Below are positions 33,480 through 45,999 of a DNA stretch of 64,000 nucleotides, in pieces. The notes beneath the pieces are model-generated. The model ran no database searches, was not told the origin of the DNA, and worked only from the letters and a program-made list of their open reading frames with translations. The stretch is from NCBI GenBank assembly GCA_029891345.1, contig CM056997.1, positions 215,241,212 through 215,305,211 on the forward strand, given 5' to 3'. The stretch is from Dryococelus australis. Taxonomy: Eukaryota; Arthropoda; Insecta; Phasmatodea; Phasmatidae. The position numbers were made by a program, and so were the translations under genes. Position 1 is the stretch's first letter. Each line of letters opens with the position of its first letter.

Positions 33480-36400
33480 CAGCTGTTCTGGTTTTTTGAT
33501 CATGTGTACTACTAATCTAGATTACTACATCTATAAATTATCAGAAACATAAGATTTACCCTACTGAGTTCGCTATTTTTGCTGCCCGGCTGTGTAAGTA
33601 TATTGGCTTTCTGTGCTGAAGGCTAAGCTATAGGTGAAAGGCAAACATGTAAGTTTGGAACATTGGTATTGGGTGAAATAAGGGCAGAATGTAGGATAAA
33701 CCGATTTGAGACAATCAATTGTACTGTATTCAGGTATAAGTAGTACACAAATAATCAGGTTGTAACATATATTTAATATTTTCTTTAAAAACTGTAACAT
33801 GCATTTCCTTACTAAACAAGTCTCTCAATATTATTGTATCCAAACGATTTTAATAAACATTTAAAAGGGAAAGACATTCACCCTAAATATTCTTAGTTCA
33901 AATTCAATAATCATGTACGCAGCACAAAAATTTCTTTTGACTAATTCAGATACCATATAAAATGTTTACTTCACCTTGAAATAAAATATCTCTCCAGTAA
34001 TATCTGAATAAGTTAAAACAAACTCCTTTCAATGCAACGGCAGTTTCCTTTAGGGTAAATTTCATTAATACATACCATTAAAATAGTTTCACATTCAGGT
34101 ACTTGGGTATATTAGGCCCCAATTTAACCATGCCCCTTAATCGGCTATCAAGACCTCGATGTTACGAGCCCGTCCAAATATCTTCACTGTTCACTCTTCA
34201 CCCATGCCATTCAATACACTTGATAATCAAATAGCATAGGCATTTTTAAAAATCTGATTGTAAACATTTTCAAGAATTTAAATTGATCTCAATGTCGATC
34301 ACTATGACACCCTAATAAAAAAAAACTGTGTGGCAAGCACAGGGGCGATCCTATTTCAACATACTAACAGTACTTAGATCACACATTAACTAAAACCATT
34401 GTACAAAACACCCAAGCAGTAGGGCCTATTTAATTTAATATTTAATGTTCATGCTATAATTCGTTCTCAGAATTTACTTTCACTGCCATTTAACATGACT
34501 GTAGACACAAAAATATTAAGGCCTATTTTCATATAATCCCAAAATATTTGGGACGCAAACTTAAGAACAACATTTTCTTTAGCACGTAAATATCACAAAT
34601 GTTGTACTATAGTACTTTATTACAATTCAGTTGATCAGCTGACCTTTAGCACTTGAGTATTGTACATACCCCATATTATCACACAGGCGCATTTTGTTCA
34701 ACCTTGAGTGTAGAATGAATTTCACCCGCTGCACTTTCAAGCTGCATGAATTTGCAACCAAACGTTATCATGTGTATTACTAAATTATAAACCAAAATGG
34801 CTAAAATTATAACAAAGCATTTCATATGCACCACTCTATTAAATAGGCTCATTATATTTAATATTAAATATTGAATAAAATTCACGCACAGCCTGGGCTA
34901 ACTAAATTATGATAATAAGTTGCTAAATATTGATGTACGTTACCAAATATCAATAATTTACAAACCTCTCGTACTTTCGTATTTCATAGGGCCTATAACA
35001 CCATTTAAACGAATTTTTATTTACAACAAGCATAAGATACATTTTTGGACACACTCTCTCTGAGATTGGTGACCAAGAGAAGCAAACAGACATTAATTAA
35101 AATACACCAACTATTATGAAGCCACGTGGCTAAAATACGTTGAGTAACATGCATAGCGAAGGGGGGCTATTCAAGCCCAATTCTTCCCCATTCAATGACA
35201 TGATCGAGGGGAAAATTCCACCACTGCACGCCGCTTTCTAAGCAAACGGGCGAAGGCAGCTAGTCTAGTCCTGTAAAGCCTCACCCATAAGAAAACGTAC
35301 ATGAAATTAAAAAAGCAGAGACCGAAATCCAAGCTATGGGTGCTCCAAAATCCAAGCTAATATCCACATCGGGCCAAGGCGAAATCGGGGCGCGCCGCGG
35401 ACAAAACTACTAGAAGTAGGACACAAACATTTTCCAACATGCTCATAGCAGCCACAGAAATGTCATGTTTAAACCTAAGAATTGAATTTGGAATTGTCAC
35501 CAAAACAGAATATAGAATAACAAACATTGGACTACCGTACTAACACTATGCCACACTAACCTGATAATATGAGGACTAAAAAACACACCCGCACTACGAC
35601 TTAGCGTAAAATCCAAGCAGACAGAGGAGACGAAACGGCCGTATACAGGACCCGGGCGGTAGCTTGTGTGAATCCAAACACACCAGTATGTTGAGCTCCG
35701 TGTTCTCTAGACGTTCGTTGGCGAAAATGAAAGCAACGAGCATTCGGCACGCAAAAAGACCAATGCTGGAGCACACTTAACCATTTGAGGACGGCAGAAA
35801 TACAAGGTTGAAGTGAGCTGCCTATATTAATCACTGCAGCAATATCAATTGTGTTGGTCACTGTATTTCCACTTACCATCTTCGTATTGGTCCTGGCTAC
35901 ACCGGGCACGCTTACTATACACTGCAACGTTTATTATTGGCTGACCGTCCACCAATGAAGTCGCGCCTTGTCTGTGCACCAATCAGTGTGTCCCGACACA
36001 TGTAACACGTGGTACAAGCCATCGTGTCCATTGTAGAGATGATTAAATAGAACAGTTTTAATCTTACGAATTAAGATGTTGACTATTTGTAATTTATTAC
36101 TTAGATACCGGCGAAGTCCAGCGAAACAGTAAAACTACAAAAGTGTGCGTTTTGCCTTCAAGAGCAAAGGAATTTCCACATAAACGTGGCCACGTGTATC
36201 TACGTGATGTTCCTCAAAGCGCTAAGAAGCCAAAGCGAGTGTGCAAGGGCTTAAATAACCTTGTAGAAGGCTGTGACGCAACTGGAGAAGAATGATCGTG
36301 GTAGCGGTGGCAACTGGAGAGGAAACCAGCCTACACAGAGAATGACGCTTGAGCGGAGAACACGGAAAAGTTATTAACGACGCCACTCGCACTGGCGCCT

Positions 36401-36640
36401 TAATCCCCGCCCCAAAACACTTCCTTAGGTCATCCGCACAGTCCAAAAGTACAATCCCAAAGTTAAAAGTTTCTCATCAGCACACATGAAGAATAAAAAC
36501 TTGCTCGTAGAGTAGGCACAGAAGAAGAAGAAAGTTCTAAGGTGTAAATCTCTCTTTCACATAGAAGTCCAAAAAAAAAAATAAGCCGAAGAAAGTGCAG
36601 TTTCAAACCACAACAACCACTTCTACCGACTTTCAAATCA
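33480..36640. other. Mostly AT-rich; no gene recognised
   Basis: Apart from a SINE tail at 34115, this is AT-rich with a GC-richer segment at 35160-36010 and 36190-36450. That segment could be an unrecognised mobile element or unique host DNA. A 108-codon minus frame (35601-35927) and a 74-codon minus frame (36222-36446) show no motif that I know. Confidence 0.35.
34115..34210 (+). mobile_element. SINE tail fragment
   Basis: 'ggctatcaagacctcgatgt', 'tacgagcccgtccaaatatc' and 'ttcactgttcactc' match the 3' end of the tRNA-derived SINE. The head and body are missing. Confidence 0.75.
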
Positions 36641-36659
36641 TATCTAAGTTCGTAAAGTT

Positions 36660-36840
36660 CGCTTCTTGATTTAAAAAATGATTATTTATAGCATTTATTA
36701 TTATTATTTTTTATAAATTCTTAGGAATTTTTTGGTATTTATTACAAATTTTTGTGTTCAAGGTCAAATGTCACCGGTTTGAGGTCAAGGTCAAGGTTAT
36801 CGACATCCAAAATTGCGGATAAGATGGTCGCTAGGCAACC
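36660..36840 (-). repeat. Dispersed repeat with TGACCTTGACC motif
   Basis: On the minus strand: 'gaccatcttatccgc', 'aaccttgaccttgacctca', 'gtgacatttgaccttgaac', then a long AT-rich stretch. A related copy lies on the plus strand at about 54130-54440. Confidence 0.5.
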
Positions 36841-36904
36841 GGAATGACAGAGCACGAACTGCTCCGCGTCCTCACGCCCTTGTGTCAGACTTCTCCATTT
36901 TCTA

Positions 36905-36965
36905 CTACTCACGTATGCTATAGGACATCGGAGTCTAGCCTTCGCTTAAATTTTTCGCAAAAATC
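36905..36965 (-). repeat. Short dispersed motif (TTTTCGC..AAA and CTAGACTCCGATGTCC)
   Basis: On the minus strand: 'cacctgatttttgcgaaaaa', 'gcgaaggctagactccgatg', 'tcctatagcatacgtgag'. A same-order copy lies at 45815-45870 (GCGAGGGGGCTAGACTTCAA, TATCCTATGAGCACACTTG). Confidence 0.55.
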
Positions 36966-37545
36966 AGGTGGCGTTATTTATAGTGCAGCATGATACTAAC
37001 TTAGTACGAGCAATATTTAGATCATTGTACTACCTAGGACATTACCACTCCACGATCTGTGTAGAATAGAGCATTGGTTTCTAGTTTCAATGTTTCCGGC
37101 CATATTATTTACTGCCGTGCAGCAATTTTGTATACGATGCTGCAAGTTTCTGGAAGTTTCGGAATGAAATTACCGCCCGACAAAATGCTGCTGTGTATCG
37201 TTTTTTATATCGAGGCAACAGACCACATGAAAGTGCTCGGAAAAGAAGAAAGCATTTACGCGAAATTGTTTCTCGTTCTCCCAGTTTGCGGTTATACTGT
37301 CCTGCCATATGACTCGCCCTACACAGTTGCGTGTGCGGCGTTATTAGAACTGAGTCCGAGCTATTTATAAATGAACAAGTTAACAAAAGACTGGCACAGA
37401 GCAGTTGAGTACACAGAGGCGGAATGGCATGCTGGGACTGGCTGAGTGAGACTCTGGCATGGGCCTTGTGCCTAACTGTGTAGCGCGTGCTGCGAAACAT
37501 TCTCTGTTGCCTGAGCTGCCGTATGCCGCAAAGTTGGTAACGAGG

Positions 37546-37605
37546 CGCTGATAGACGAACGGCGTTCCGACACGTGACAGACCAGTGACGCCATTTTGTT
37601 GGCGT
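37546..37605 (+). repeat. Dispersed 'GAACGGCGTTCC' repeat, copy 4 (best core)
   Basis: Plus strand: 'gcgctgatagacgaacggcg', 'ttccgacacgtgacagacca', 'gtgacgccattttgttggcg'. Upstream 'aagttggtaacga' corresponds to the 'aagtaggtacctt' found at the end of the 66-bp unit at 30.2 kb. Confidence 0.75.
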
Positions 37606-37609
37606 GAGT

Positions 37610-40230
37610 GGCTGGAGCTCGTGGAAATCACGGCTATTTCAAAGGCGGTGGCCACGAAACAATTCATTTTTTTATTAGTGGCACATACCTACTATTTCAA
37701 CTCTTGTGCATTATTGGGATTACTCTTTCCTCGCAAAAAAAAAAAAAATTAAACACAATTTTAGCATTAATAAAAGTCAAAATCACAGATTAACAGTTTA
37801 AAAATGTACAAATAATAAAAAATAACTTACGTACAGAAATAAAATCATTCACGCGAAGAAAATACCAAGAGCTACTTTAATACGTCTATAAAATCGTTCG
37901 AAGAAATGTAGGCCTATATAACAATTTATATAAATGCTAAAATAAGGAAATTGTAACATATTAAAATTTTTTTTCCAACTCCTGAATTTTCGCTAATGTT
38001 AAATTATCTGCGATAAGCTAATTTTATTTATACGTAGCAATGATATTACAATTTTGACTTAAACGTTTCATTTTGCAAAAACCACGTGATGTAAAAATTT
38101 AATGAGAAAAAAATTCACAGATATTGTTTACAAATCGAGCAGTATCTGGCAAAAAAAAAAAAATTTCGTAGCCAAAACTCTATACGCTGCATAATTAAGA
38201 CGGCCGCCTTCCTGGCGCCTGATGCAGATGGATGCAGTATCAGTTCTGGGCTTGCAGCTGGTCCACTGAGATGTTGGCCGCTTACTTCTCCGCACTCAGT
38301 CCTCGTCTACGGCGACACGCAGGCGTTGTGCTATTGTACTCCAACGGGAGATGGGGCGCGACCGTCTCCCTGGTTAGCGTCTATTCGCGGTGTCTTCGCA
38401 CGTTTTGAACCAAACATCAAACAAACATTCGCCCCATGTGTGATGTCTTTGGTGGTTTTCTAAATATGTCACGTATCACAACCCTTTTATACCTCTGTTC
38501 ATTGAAGAACCGTTTCTTCAGTAACATTTTACTTTTACTTGTATTTTATCGTAAATTATAATATTTCATTTATATAATAGGAATAAAGGCATTGAGAAAA
38601 TATGTATGTTGGCAATGCCTATAGTCCATTCCCGATTAGAAGCGACGTATGTAAATCAACCTTTGAAAAAAAAAAACACTCTAGACATAACATGTCAACC
38701 TGTTTTCTCTATAACCTGTATTCCACAAATATATAACCCTGTGGTTAACTTTGGAATACTGTATTATTGTATAAATGAAAATTTGCCTTAATATATTCAA
38801 TAACTTGTAATAATTATTTCTTTTTAAATATGAATTAACAACAGAGAGTGCAGCGACGTGTTGGCAACGACCGGTAAGAAATAGTTCACAGTTAAAATAT
38901 TATTTTAACCTCGTTTTTAGTATACTATTTGCAAATTAAACGGTGCCTATTGAAATATTGAAATGCTTAGGTAGCCCCGATGGCAACATATCTCATATTT
39001 ACAGTTTAAAGTAACATCGGAAAATATCGTGAGTAGGCCGTAATGGTAAGTTGTTGTTTTATCGAGCGAGAAAGCAATTGTCGGTTGAGCGAGGATTGTC
39101 GCTCTATCTCCCTCTCTCTCTTTCTCTCTTTATTTGTCTTTTCCACACTCGGGAAGTTTCACTTCGCTAGTACGTGACAAAATTGTACCTGTTTTCAATT
39201 GTAGCATATTTCATACTTATTACAGCAAAATAATGATTTTTGAATTTGTAATTTACAACTGAAAAGATATTTTAATGTTTGAATACTTTATATTTTGATA
39301 TAATGGCGGGGCAGTTACCTAGTGAAGTTGGCAGACGTGGCGAGCCATGACATGGCGTGTTGCTTTTTGTCAAACGAAACGTAAATAATTCTTACTCCAA
39401 GAAATACTTCAAATTAATACATCACGTTTGTAGACGTTGTGTTTTTTAAACCTACCTAGACAAGTTACGATATTGTGATAAATCTGTTTTTCCACGCCAT
39501 TAATACATATACTGTGACGTGTGTTTCGTTAATAATTGCGTCTGTGAAATGGCGAGCCTTTGTGCATCGTGGTCGATACGCTGTCCCTGTGTGCGCGTGA
39601 TTTCAAATATTGATTAGCACTATTTATACGTTTTAACTGTGAGCTGTTTTATGACGAAGTTATTTATTTACATCCACGTCTGTTTATTTATCACAACGTT
39701 GTAATTTTGCCCTAAGGGGTTTGAAACACAGTCGTGTAACGTAATTTGCCACAATCCCAGAAGAAAAATACTAAAAAGCCCGATAAATTTCGTAGCAATA
39801 CATAGAAATATAAGTGGAATAAAAGTTATCGTAGGCTTATTTGTGTGCATGTTCACCGCTATCTTTTAAAGATTGTATGACAAAAATGAGCGAGACGAGT
39901 TGGGTGCTTGAATTTAATGTGCCTTTTTAACTGGCTGTTCCTTCGTTTTAATATTTATTCCAACTGAGGCCGTCCGTTTAGAGAAATTACCCTGCACATA
40001 TCAATAACAAAAGGATAATTACAATCAGTGCAGCCCTTTTACCTCGCAGTTGTAACAGTGTTAGACACAGTCGCGGGAAAATACTAACGTGCATTACATT
40101 TATTGAGCTATGTTGTGGAAAACAAATATGTTAATGTAAAATAACCGTAAGAACTGTCTTCAATTCAGGTATTTTTAAAACGTCGTAAATTGCAGTGATT
40201 GCAGGGGTTCATCAGGTACATATATTACCT
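37610..40230. other. AT-rich DNA; GC-richer island at 38190-38420
   Basis: No gene recognised. The island ('cggccgccttcctggcgcct') has no coding signature. A CT-rich microsatellite lies at about 39110-39135. Confidence 0.4.
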
Positions 40231-40235
40231 TGCAT

Positions 40236-40445
40236 CATGGGGCTGCGTTTGTATCAGCGACTAGGGCGCTCGCCTCCCACCAAGGCGAACCGGGTTCGGC
40301 TCCCGCCTGGGTCGCTTCCGGTTTTTCACACGTGGTCGGCGGGTTTTCTCTGACCTCTCCCGATTGCCCCGCCCTTGCATTCTGGCGCTACTCCACACTC
40401 ACCTCGCTTCGCCCGTTGTTAATAGGGGCGCTCAAACATCCCCCC
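40236..40445 (+). mobile_element. tRNA-derived SINE copy
   Basis: 'ctagggcgctcgcctcccac', 'caaggcgaaccgggttcggc' (B-box-like GGGTTCGGC), then 'gtggtcggcgggttttctct', 'gccccgcccttgcattctgg' and 'cgctactccacactcacctc'. The A-box region is altered and the usual tail phrase is absent, so the copy is truncated or diverged at both ends. Confidence 0.85.
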
Positions 40446-42100
40446 ATGTTGTGTCGTGTGAAAGCGGCTTTACTGTGGAGATAGCGAGAGTTAAGTGACG
40501 GGCGAAGGAACTGCGGAGCCTAGCCCGAGACAGCGGGAGGCGCCAGGCCAGGGCGAAGCTCGACATCCGGGCGTGCTGGGGGGAAAAGACGCGTGCTCTG
40601 GCGACGTACATTACAGAGCCTCACACGAAAATGCGTGCCCTGTTTTGTCGGCGCAATAAATAGCCACCACGAATATAGCCCAGACATGCGTAATGAGGCG
40701 GTTAAGAGTATGAATTAGACCCCGCCATAAAGCGGCCGCAAGCCAGTGAGGTAGGTGGGGGTGGAATACCGCTCCAATTAAGGCTGTGTCGTGGCCTTAA
40801 TGAAAACATGGCAAGAAGGGTTGGCGGGAGGAGCGAAGCTAGTACTGCTGGCTTGGCGGGGAGCGGGGGCGAGGTTATACCGCCGCGATATCTTCGTTCC
40901 TTGGCCTTTATTACTCCACGCTTCGTGGCTTATGGCGCCAATCTTTCCTTCTCTCTCTCTCTCTCTCTTTCTCTTCAGCGTGAGCCCTGCGACTAGCTTG
41001 CATGCGAGCTCCATCGTCATCCACCGACCCACACCCGCCCCACCCCATTTCGACGTAACAGCCCCTCGACGCAGGGAGAACATTTTTTTGTTCCTGGCAG
41101 GACGGTGGAAAGAGCGACGACGTAAAAAAAACGAATCGAAAAAAAAAAAAACTGAGTTTCAGCATTTTCTGCCCCCATTTTTTTCTACCGGCGCTCCCCT
41201 TCCACTGATAAAACTCGGAAGAAGGGTTGATAGGCGGATACATGACTGGATGGATAGGAGGTCGATGGTGGCACAGCGAATGTTTTTGTTTCCACCTCGT
41301 TAAATAAAATCAGTTCGGGGTGGCGAAGTTTTCCAATTAACCCCTGGACTGCACTAATTATGAGGCAGGGGAACGAAGGGGAATACAATAGCGAGAGTGT
41401 GCATGCAGGGAGCATTGTAAAAAAATTGGAGCTTCGGGCAGGCCGGTGATTGGTAACAGCGCATTATTAAGGAAGCAGCTGTAAGCTTTGGTTTTCATGC
41501 GGCTTCCATCATGTTCCCCAGTTGTTCAGAAACCAGATATTCTTCCTCGAACTCTCCCAGCGTCATAGTTCTTTGTAATCTATTTGTTTCGAGCTACACT
41601 AAAACCGAATGGCGAACTGTTACAAGAATGACCTGATTATTTAATTAAATCCACTGCCCCAAGAGGAAAATATAATAGTGTGACTTTGCATTGACGCGTA
41701 CAGAATTTTTCAGTTCTATATGTAGTAATTATTACGGAAATAAATGTCAATAAGTCTAGCACAGAATTGTTGACCCCATAAAGCAGCGTAATTGGAATGT
41801 CCTAGGATCTATCCAAGCCTACAGTGCACCATACATATTCCCTCCCAAACATTGTTTGTTTAACGTTGTTCCCTGTCACCTAAACTAGGCACATTTCAAA
41901 GTAGATTTGTTTATTCACGATCTCCCCATCTACCTGAGCTGAAGAAAATCTAATTGCTCATGATTTGTTTTTCTTTGGAAAATGAGATTCATTGCTGAAT
42001 TTCTTCACTGCACTGACGACCTCTGTTACGCGATATCTAGGGACCCCGGTTTTTTTTACAAAATGTTTGATACAGAATATACATTGATCTCCTACTTGAG
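40446..42100. other. GC-rich island (40490-41130) then AT-rich DNA; no gene recognised
   Basis: A 170-codon plus frame (40791-41303) overlaps minus frames of about 100 codons and includes a (CT)n microsatellite (about 40950-40973) read as repeated Ser-Leu. That is poor support for a gene. The island could be a promoter or CpG-type region, which I cannot show. Confidence 0.4.
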
Positions 42101-42109
42101 TAGTAGGGG

Positions 42110-42260
42110 CGTGATAGTTTCACCCCACTTTTAATTAATCGGATTATCGAGTTGACTCATAGGATTAATTGGATTAATCCGATCTAAATCCGATAAAATT
42201 TTAATCCGATGAAAATAATTTCGTTAATCCTTAATCCCAATTCAATAAAATGTGATCTAA
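42110..42260. repeat. Cluster of ATTAATCCGAT-type motifs
   Basis: 'attaatcggattatcg', 'attaattggattaatccgat', 'aaatccgataaaattttaat' and 'ccgatgaaaataa' are partly inverted with respect to each other. This may be a small palindromic element or simple repeat; no boundaries were defined. Confidence 0.4.
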
Positions 42261-42734
42261 TTACCTTGATCAAGAAATTTCATGGAAAAAGTTTGATCAA
42301 ATTGCTTTGATGTAATTTTTTGTGTAATATATGACAAGTGTATAGTTTGCGCACTTTATTTATTTATTTCTTATTTTTTGGGGAGTGGCATGGTAGGTCC
42401 TCGCCCTCAGAGCTCTGGCATTGTACTGAGGTGATCGTGTGTTGGGGAAGAGGTGTATATAGGGGAGCGATGTATACCCTCGGAGGTCCGGTATTGTGCT
42501 GAGGCGTGATGTGCTGGGGAAGCGGTATATATGTGTTGTGTTTTGTGCAAGAGTGCCATAAGTGTTTTTGGAGGGATATTGCTTGTAGATGGTGGTGGGA
42601 GATAGGCGACTCTGAAAGATATGATTTTCATGCTGTATGTTAGTAATGACAAACAGAATAACTTAAGTGTAAACAATTATTCAAAATGAATAACAGCAGT
42701 GATGTAATACATGGGAGAAATTTAGGAGTCTTTA

Positions 42735-42895
42735 AACATAGGCCAGCTATGGAAAGAAATTAAGTAACATGTTATAGCTGTCAATGTAAATTACACGAGA
42801 GAAGTATAACAAACGAAAACCACTACATGACTATCACTAAATGAATGACAGACCCCAGCTATGGATAGAAATTAAGTAACGAGTTCTATCTACAA
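42735..42895 (+). repeat. Direct duplication, ~114-bp spacing
   Basis: 'agctatggaaagaaattaag' followed by 'taac' (about 42745) recurs as 'agctatggatagaaattaag' followed by 'taac' (about 42859). Confidence 0.6.
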
Positions 42896-42959
42896 TGAAG
42901 CCAAAATATATAGAAATTATACTACTTGATACATACCCCTCTCAGTTCTACACATAACT

Positions 42960-45560
42960 TACGTAATTTCCATATACGTCTTTTTCGATCAGGAGGTTGC
43001 TGTATGAATTCTGTCAGTATAGGATTTGCAGGGACTTATAAGATGTTAGAGATGTCTGTTTCGAGCACAGGATGGCAGGCGAGTGAGCTGTAGTGGCGTA
43101 TTTCTGGAAATTGAAATTAATATAAAAGACGATATATTTTATTTAAAATGAAATCTAGAACGTAACTACTCTGTCCTCTCAGATTAGACATGCAAAAATT
43201 CGTTAATTAAAACATATATCAATATATAAATTATACTACTTGAATTAACAATGAATTAAAAAACACATTATGAAATCGTACAAGGAGGAGAAACACATCT
43301 GGTCACCTGCAAGGTCAGTGAAGGAGGCAGGTGGCGGCCGATGGGCTACTGAGGTTATAGCTATTGAAAAACTCTGAACACGACTCACGTACTTGAATTT
43401 TAAAACGAATTAATAGAAAATAAATTTCCATATCAAAATGAACTCATTTACCGCCAGCATGAAATCCTGCGCATATAGAAGCACATTTATTAAACAAAGG
43501 CAAACTAGTATTGAGAAAAACTTACCCAGATTTTTAACACAAGTTTCACTTCCCTGGGAAAATTAAAGTTCACTATTGTAAGAAGAAGAAGAATTAATTT
43601 TAACACAATTTCCATCGAACTTGGGTTCAGGTCTCATTGAACATCAACCACATTTGCTACTAAACTTTATATAAGTGAACAGTTTTAAAAATCTTATGTT
43701 TTTTTAAACCTTTCCTATTAATTTAAAATTTGTAACACAATTTTTATTATATTTAGTGTAATTATTTCCCAGTAATCGTCAACATTTTTACAAGTCTTTA
43801 AAATCTGAATTTATTTTGTTTAACTTTCTTTCATGTTTATGCAATTTGAATGAAATTGTCAAGCTTCATAGCAATTCATTAAACACTTACAATATTTGTT
43901 TATATAGCCACTTTTTAAGTATTTTAACATAGTTTGTAAGACAGTTTGGGTGGGTTGTTCTGTGTTTGAGGTATGAATTATGGAGCGAGAAAAATAAGAG
44001 GAATCTAAGCCGAATTCACATAGTGTATTTGAAGAGCACGTAGCTTTGTCCTATTCTCTGCTCAGAGAGTCGTCTGGAGAAGGATGTGTGATTTAATGGA
44101 TGAATGGACCTTAAGTAACTGTATGAATGAAATGCTTTTTTGGTGTATGTGTGACAGGGTGGTTTCGGCATATAATTTCGTTTTAAGTAGTTTAAAGATA
44201 TTCACATTTGTTGGGTAACTGCGAGTGTGACAGTGTGGGGAAAGGTATTACAAGTCATTCTAGATGAGATGTTATTCTTTCTTTGTGAGTTGTTGTTCTA
44301 TCTTTGTGAGTTTTGATTGAGTTGGCTAGTTTTAAGTTACTTAAAAAATAATGATTTAAATAAAATTGGAAGAAATTTTGTTAGTTTTAAGTAAATTTTA
44401 GTAATAAAATGTCTTAAATGTTTAGCTTTAAGAGTGTAAAACAATATGTAAATGTGTATTTAGTTAGTATTATTAATATATAGAATGTAAAACAGTATTA
44501 CCCTCGCAAAAAAAAATTCTGTATGAAAAGAATTATCAGATTTATAAATACTTTTGACAGTGTCAACTATTTTAATTTTTGATGTGGTCATATACTTCAA
44601 TTTTTGGCAGCATCATTTACTTTAATTTTTGATGGGGTCAAATATTTTTAATTTTTGAAGGTGTCTAGTAATTCACATTATTTTTAAAAACCACATTTAA
44701 GATGTAATTTTTCTCTTAAACAAATTGTTTTCAATACTGGGCTTAAAATTCAATGTAATAGCATTAGTTTAAATTTAATTGCATTGTTGTGTTGTAAACA
44801 CAGTCTGCCTACTCCAAACATGTTGCTGGGAAAGATAAACTAGGCAAGGCAGGTCGCGAACCAATGTGTATACTAGAGGTGAGCTGCATGGCGGGAATTA
44901 GCTTCGGAGCTAGTTAGAGTCGGCAGAGGGGTGTTTGTGGGGAAGTGGTGAACCTCACTCCTAGCTCTATCGCACAGGCGATTGCAGCACATGCATTGTG
45001 AGGTTCAGGAGGGAAGGAGAGCTGGTGGGGGAAGGGAGTGGATCTGGACACTAGCACTTGATGTGGCCATTTTCTATTCTCGTCGCGCCATACATCTCCA
45101 GTCACCATGCACTGTCCATACCGCGCGCAGCCCAAACTCTCGTCCTCATCCACAGCTCTTGGTATCCGAGTTTCGCCCACTCCCCATGCCCATCACCATA
45201 CAACTCTAGGAGAGCGTGTTTGGAATCTGTGCTAGCGAAAGAATTTCTGAAAAATTCGGTTTTAAACTAAATAGGCGGAAACAGCATATTTTGTGAGGTT
45301 ATTGGCCTGCAGGTTAGATTCTCCACTTCTCTGCATATTCGAGTATTATCCATGCCTTTAGTCTTTATTGGCTGATGCCCCATAGGTCATGTTAAAGTAC
45401 ATAAAGGTTTGTACACAGGGGATAAGTACACAACGGTGCGGCATCTCATTTGATGTGGGCGTTCTCGTTCTCTGATTGGCCACATGGGGCTTCGAACGAG
45501 CTTTGTATTTGAGTAACTAATGAAAGCTGCGTAAGGTCCCTTACTGGCTGGGGCGCCGGC
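42960..45560. other. No gene recognised; degenerate ~31-bp repeat at 44555-44670
   Basis: Between 44555 and 44670 'tttaatttttgatgtggtca', 'cttcaatttttggcagcatc', 'tttaatttttgatggggtca' and 'tttaatttttgaaggtgtct' form four loose ~31-bp units. Elsewhere the sequence is AT-rich without a domain. Confidence 0.5.
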
Positions 45561-45625
45561 TAACAAGTGGGTTACCAGGAGCTGATTGGTGAACAGCATT
45601 CCATCACGTTGCTGCCTGTAGTGCC
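45560..45625 (+). repeat. Dispersed 'GAACGGCGTTCC' repeat, copy 5
   Basis: Plus strand: 'ccggctaacaagtgggttac', 'caggagctgattggtgaaca', 'gcattccatcacgttgctg'. Block order (ggct-aagt-ggtta, then gctgat, then gaacagcattcc, then cacg) agrees with copies 3 and 4. Confidence 0.65.
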
Positions 45626-45675
45626 TACCACTTTGCTGGTATTCTCATGTAAGTACACTAAATTTCCATTGTTCT

Positions 45676-45743
45676 AAAAAAAAAAAAAAAAAAAGTAGCT
45701 CGGCCACAATATAACAGGTGTTTTTTTTTTTTTTTTTTTTTTT
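45676..45743. repeat. A19 - 26 bp - T23 inverted homopolymer pair
   Basis: A run of 19 A (45676-45694), the spacer 'gtagctcggccacaatataa' + 'caggtg', and a run of 23 T (45721-45743). The two could pair as a long A:T hairpin. It may reflect two tail-to-tail retroposed ends. Confidence 0.8.
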
Positions 45744-45999
45744 GCCACGAACATTTCAAACATTCTAATAACTCTCAAAATATGTTATTTACAGAACACA
45801 CTAAGGAAAGCTGTCTTTCGCGAAATAATATGCGAGGGGGCTAGACTTCAATATCCTATGAGCACACTTGCCGCCTTCCTTTGGTTACTGGAGGCTTGGC
45901 TTTGTGTGAAGAGCGTCTGTTACATGAGTGAGTCAATCAGAATTAATTTTCTCAGATACTGAGCGTACATGATCCGCGGGCAGGCAGAGTAGACACGCA

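Noticed and set aside
35160-36450. GC-richer segment considered as an LTR element
   Set aside because: No direct terminal repeats, primer-binding site or reverse-transcriptase motif could be seen.
40791-41303. 170-codon plus-strand frame in GC-rich DNA
   Set aside because: It includes a CT microsatellite and A-runs, overlaps minus frames of similar size and shows no recognisable motif.
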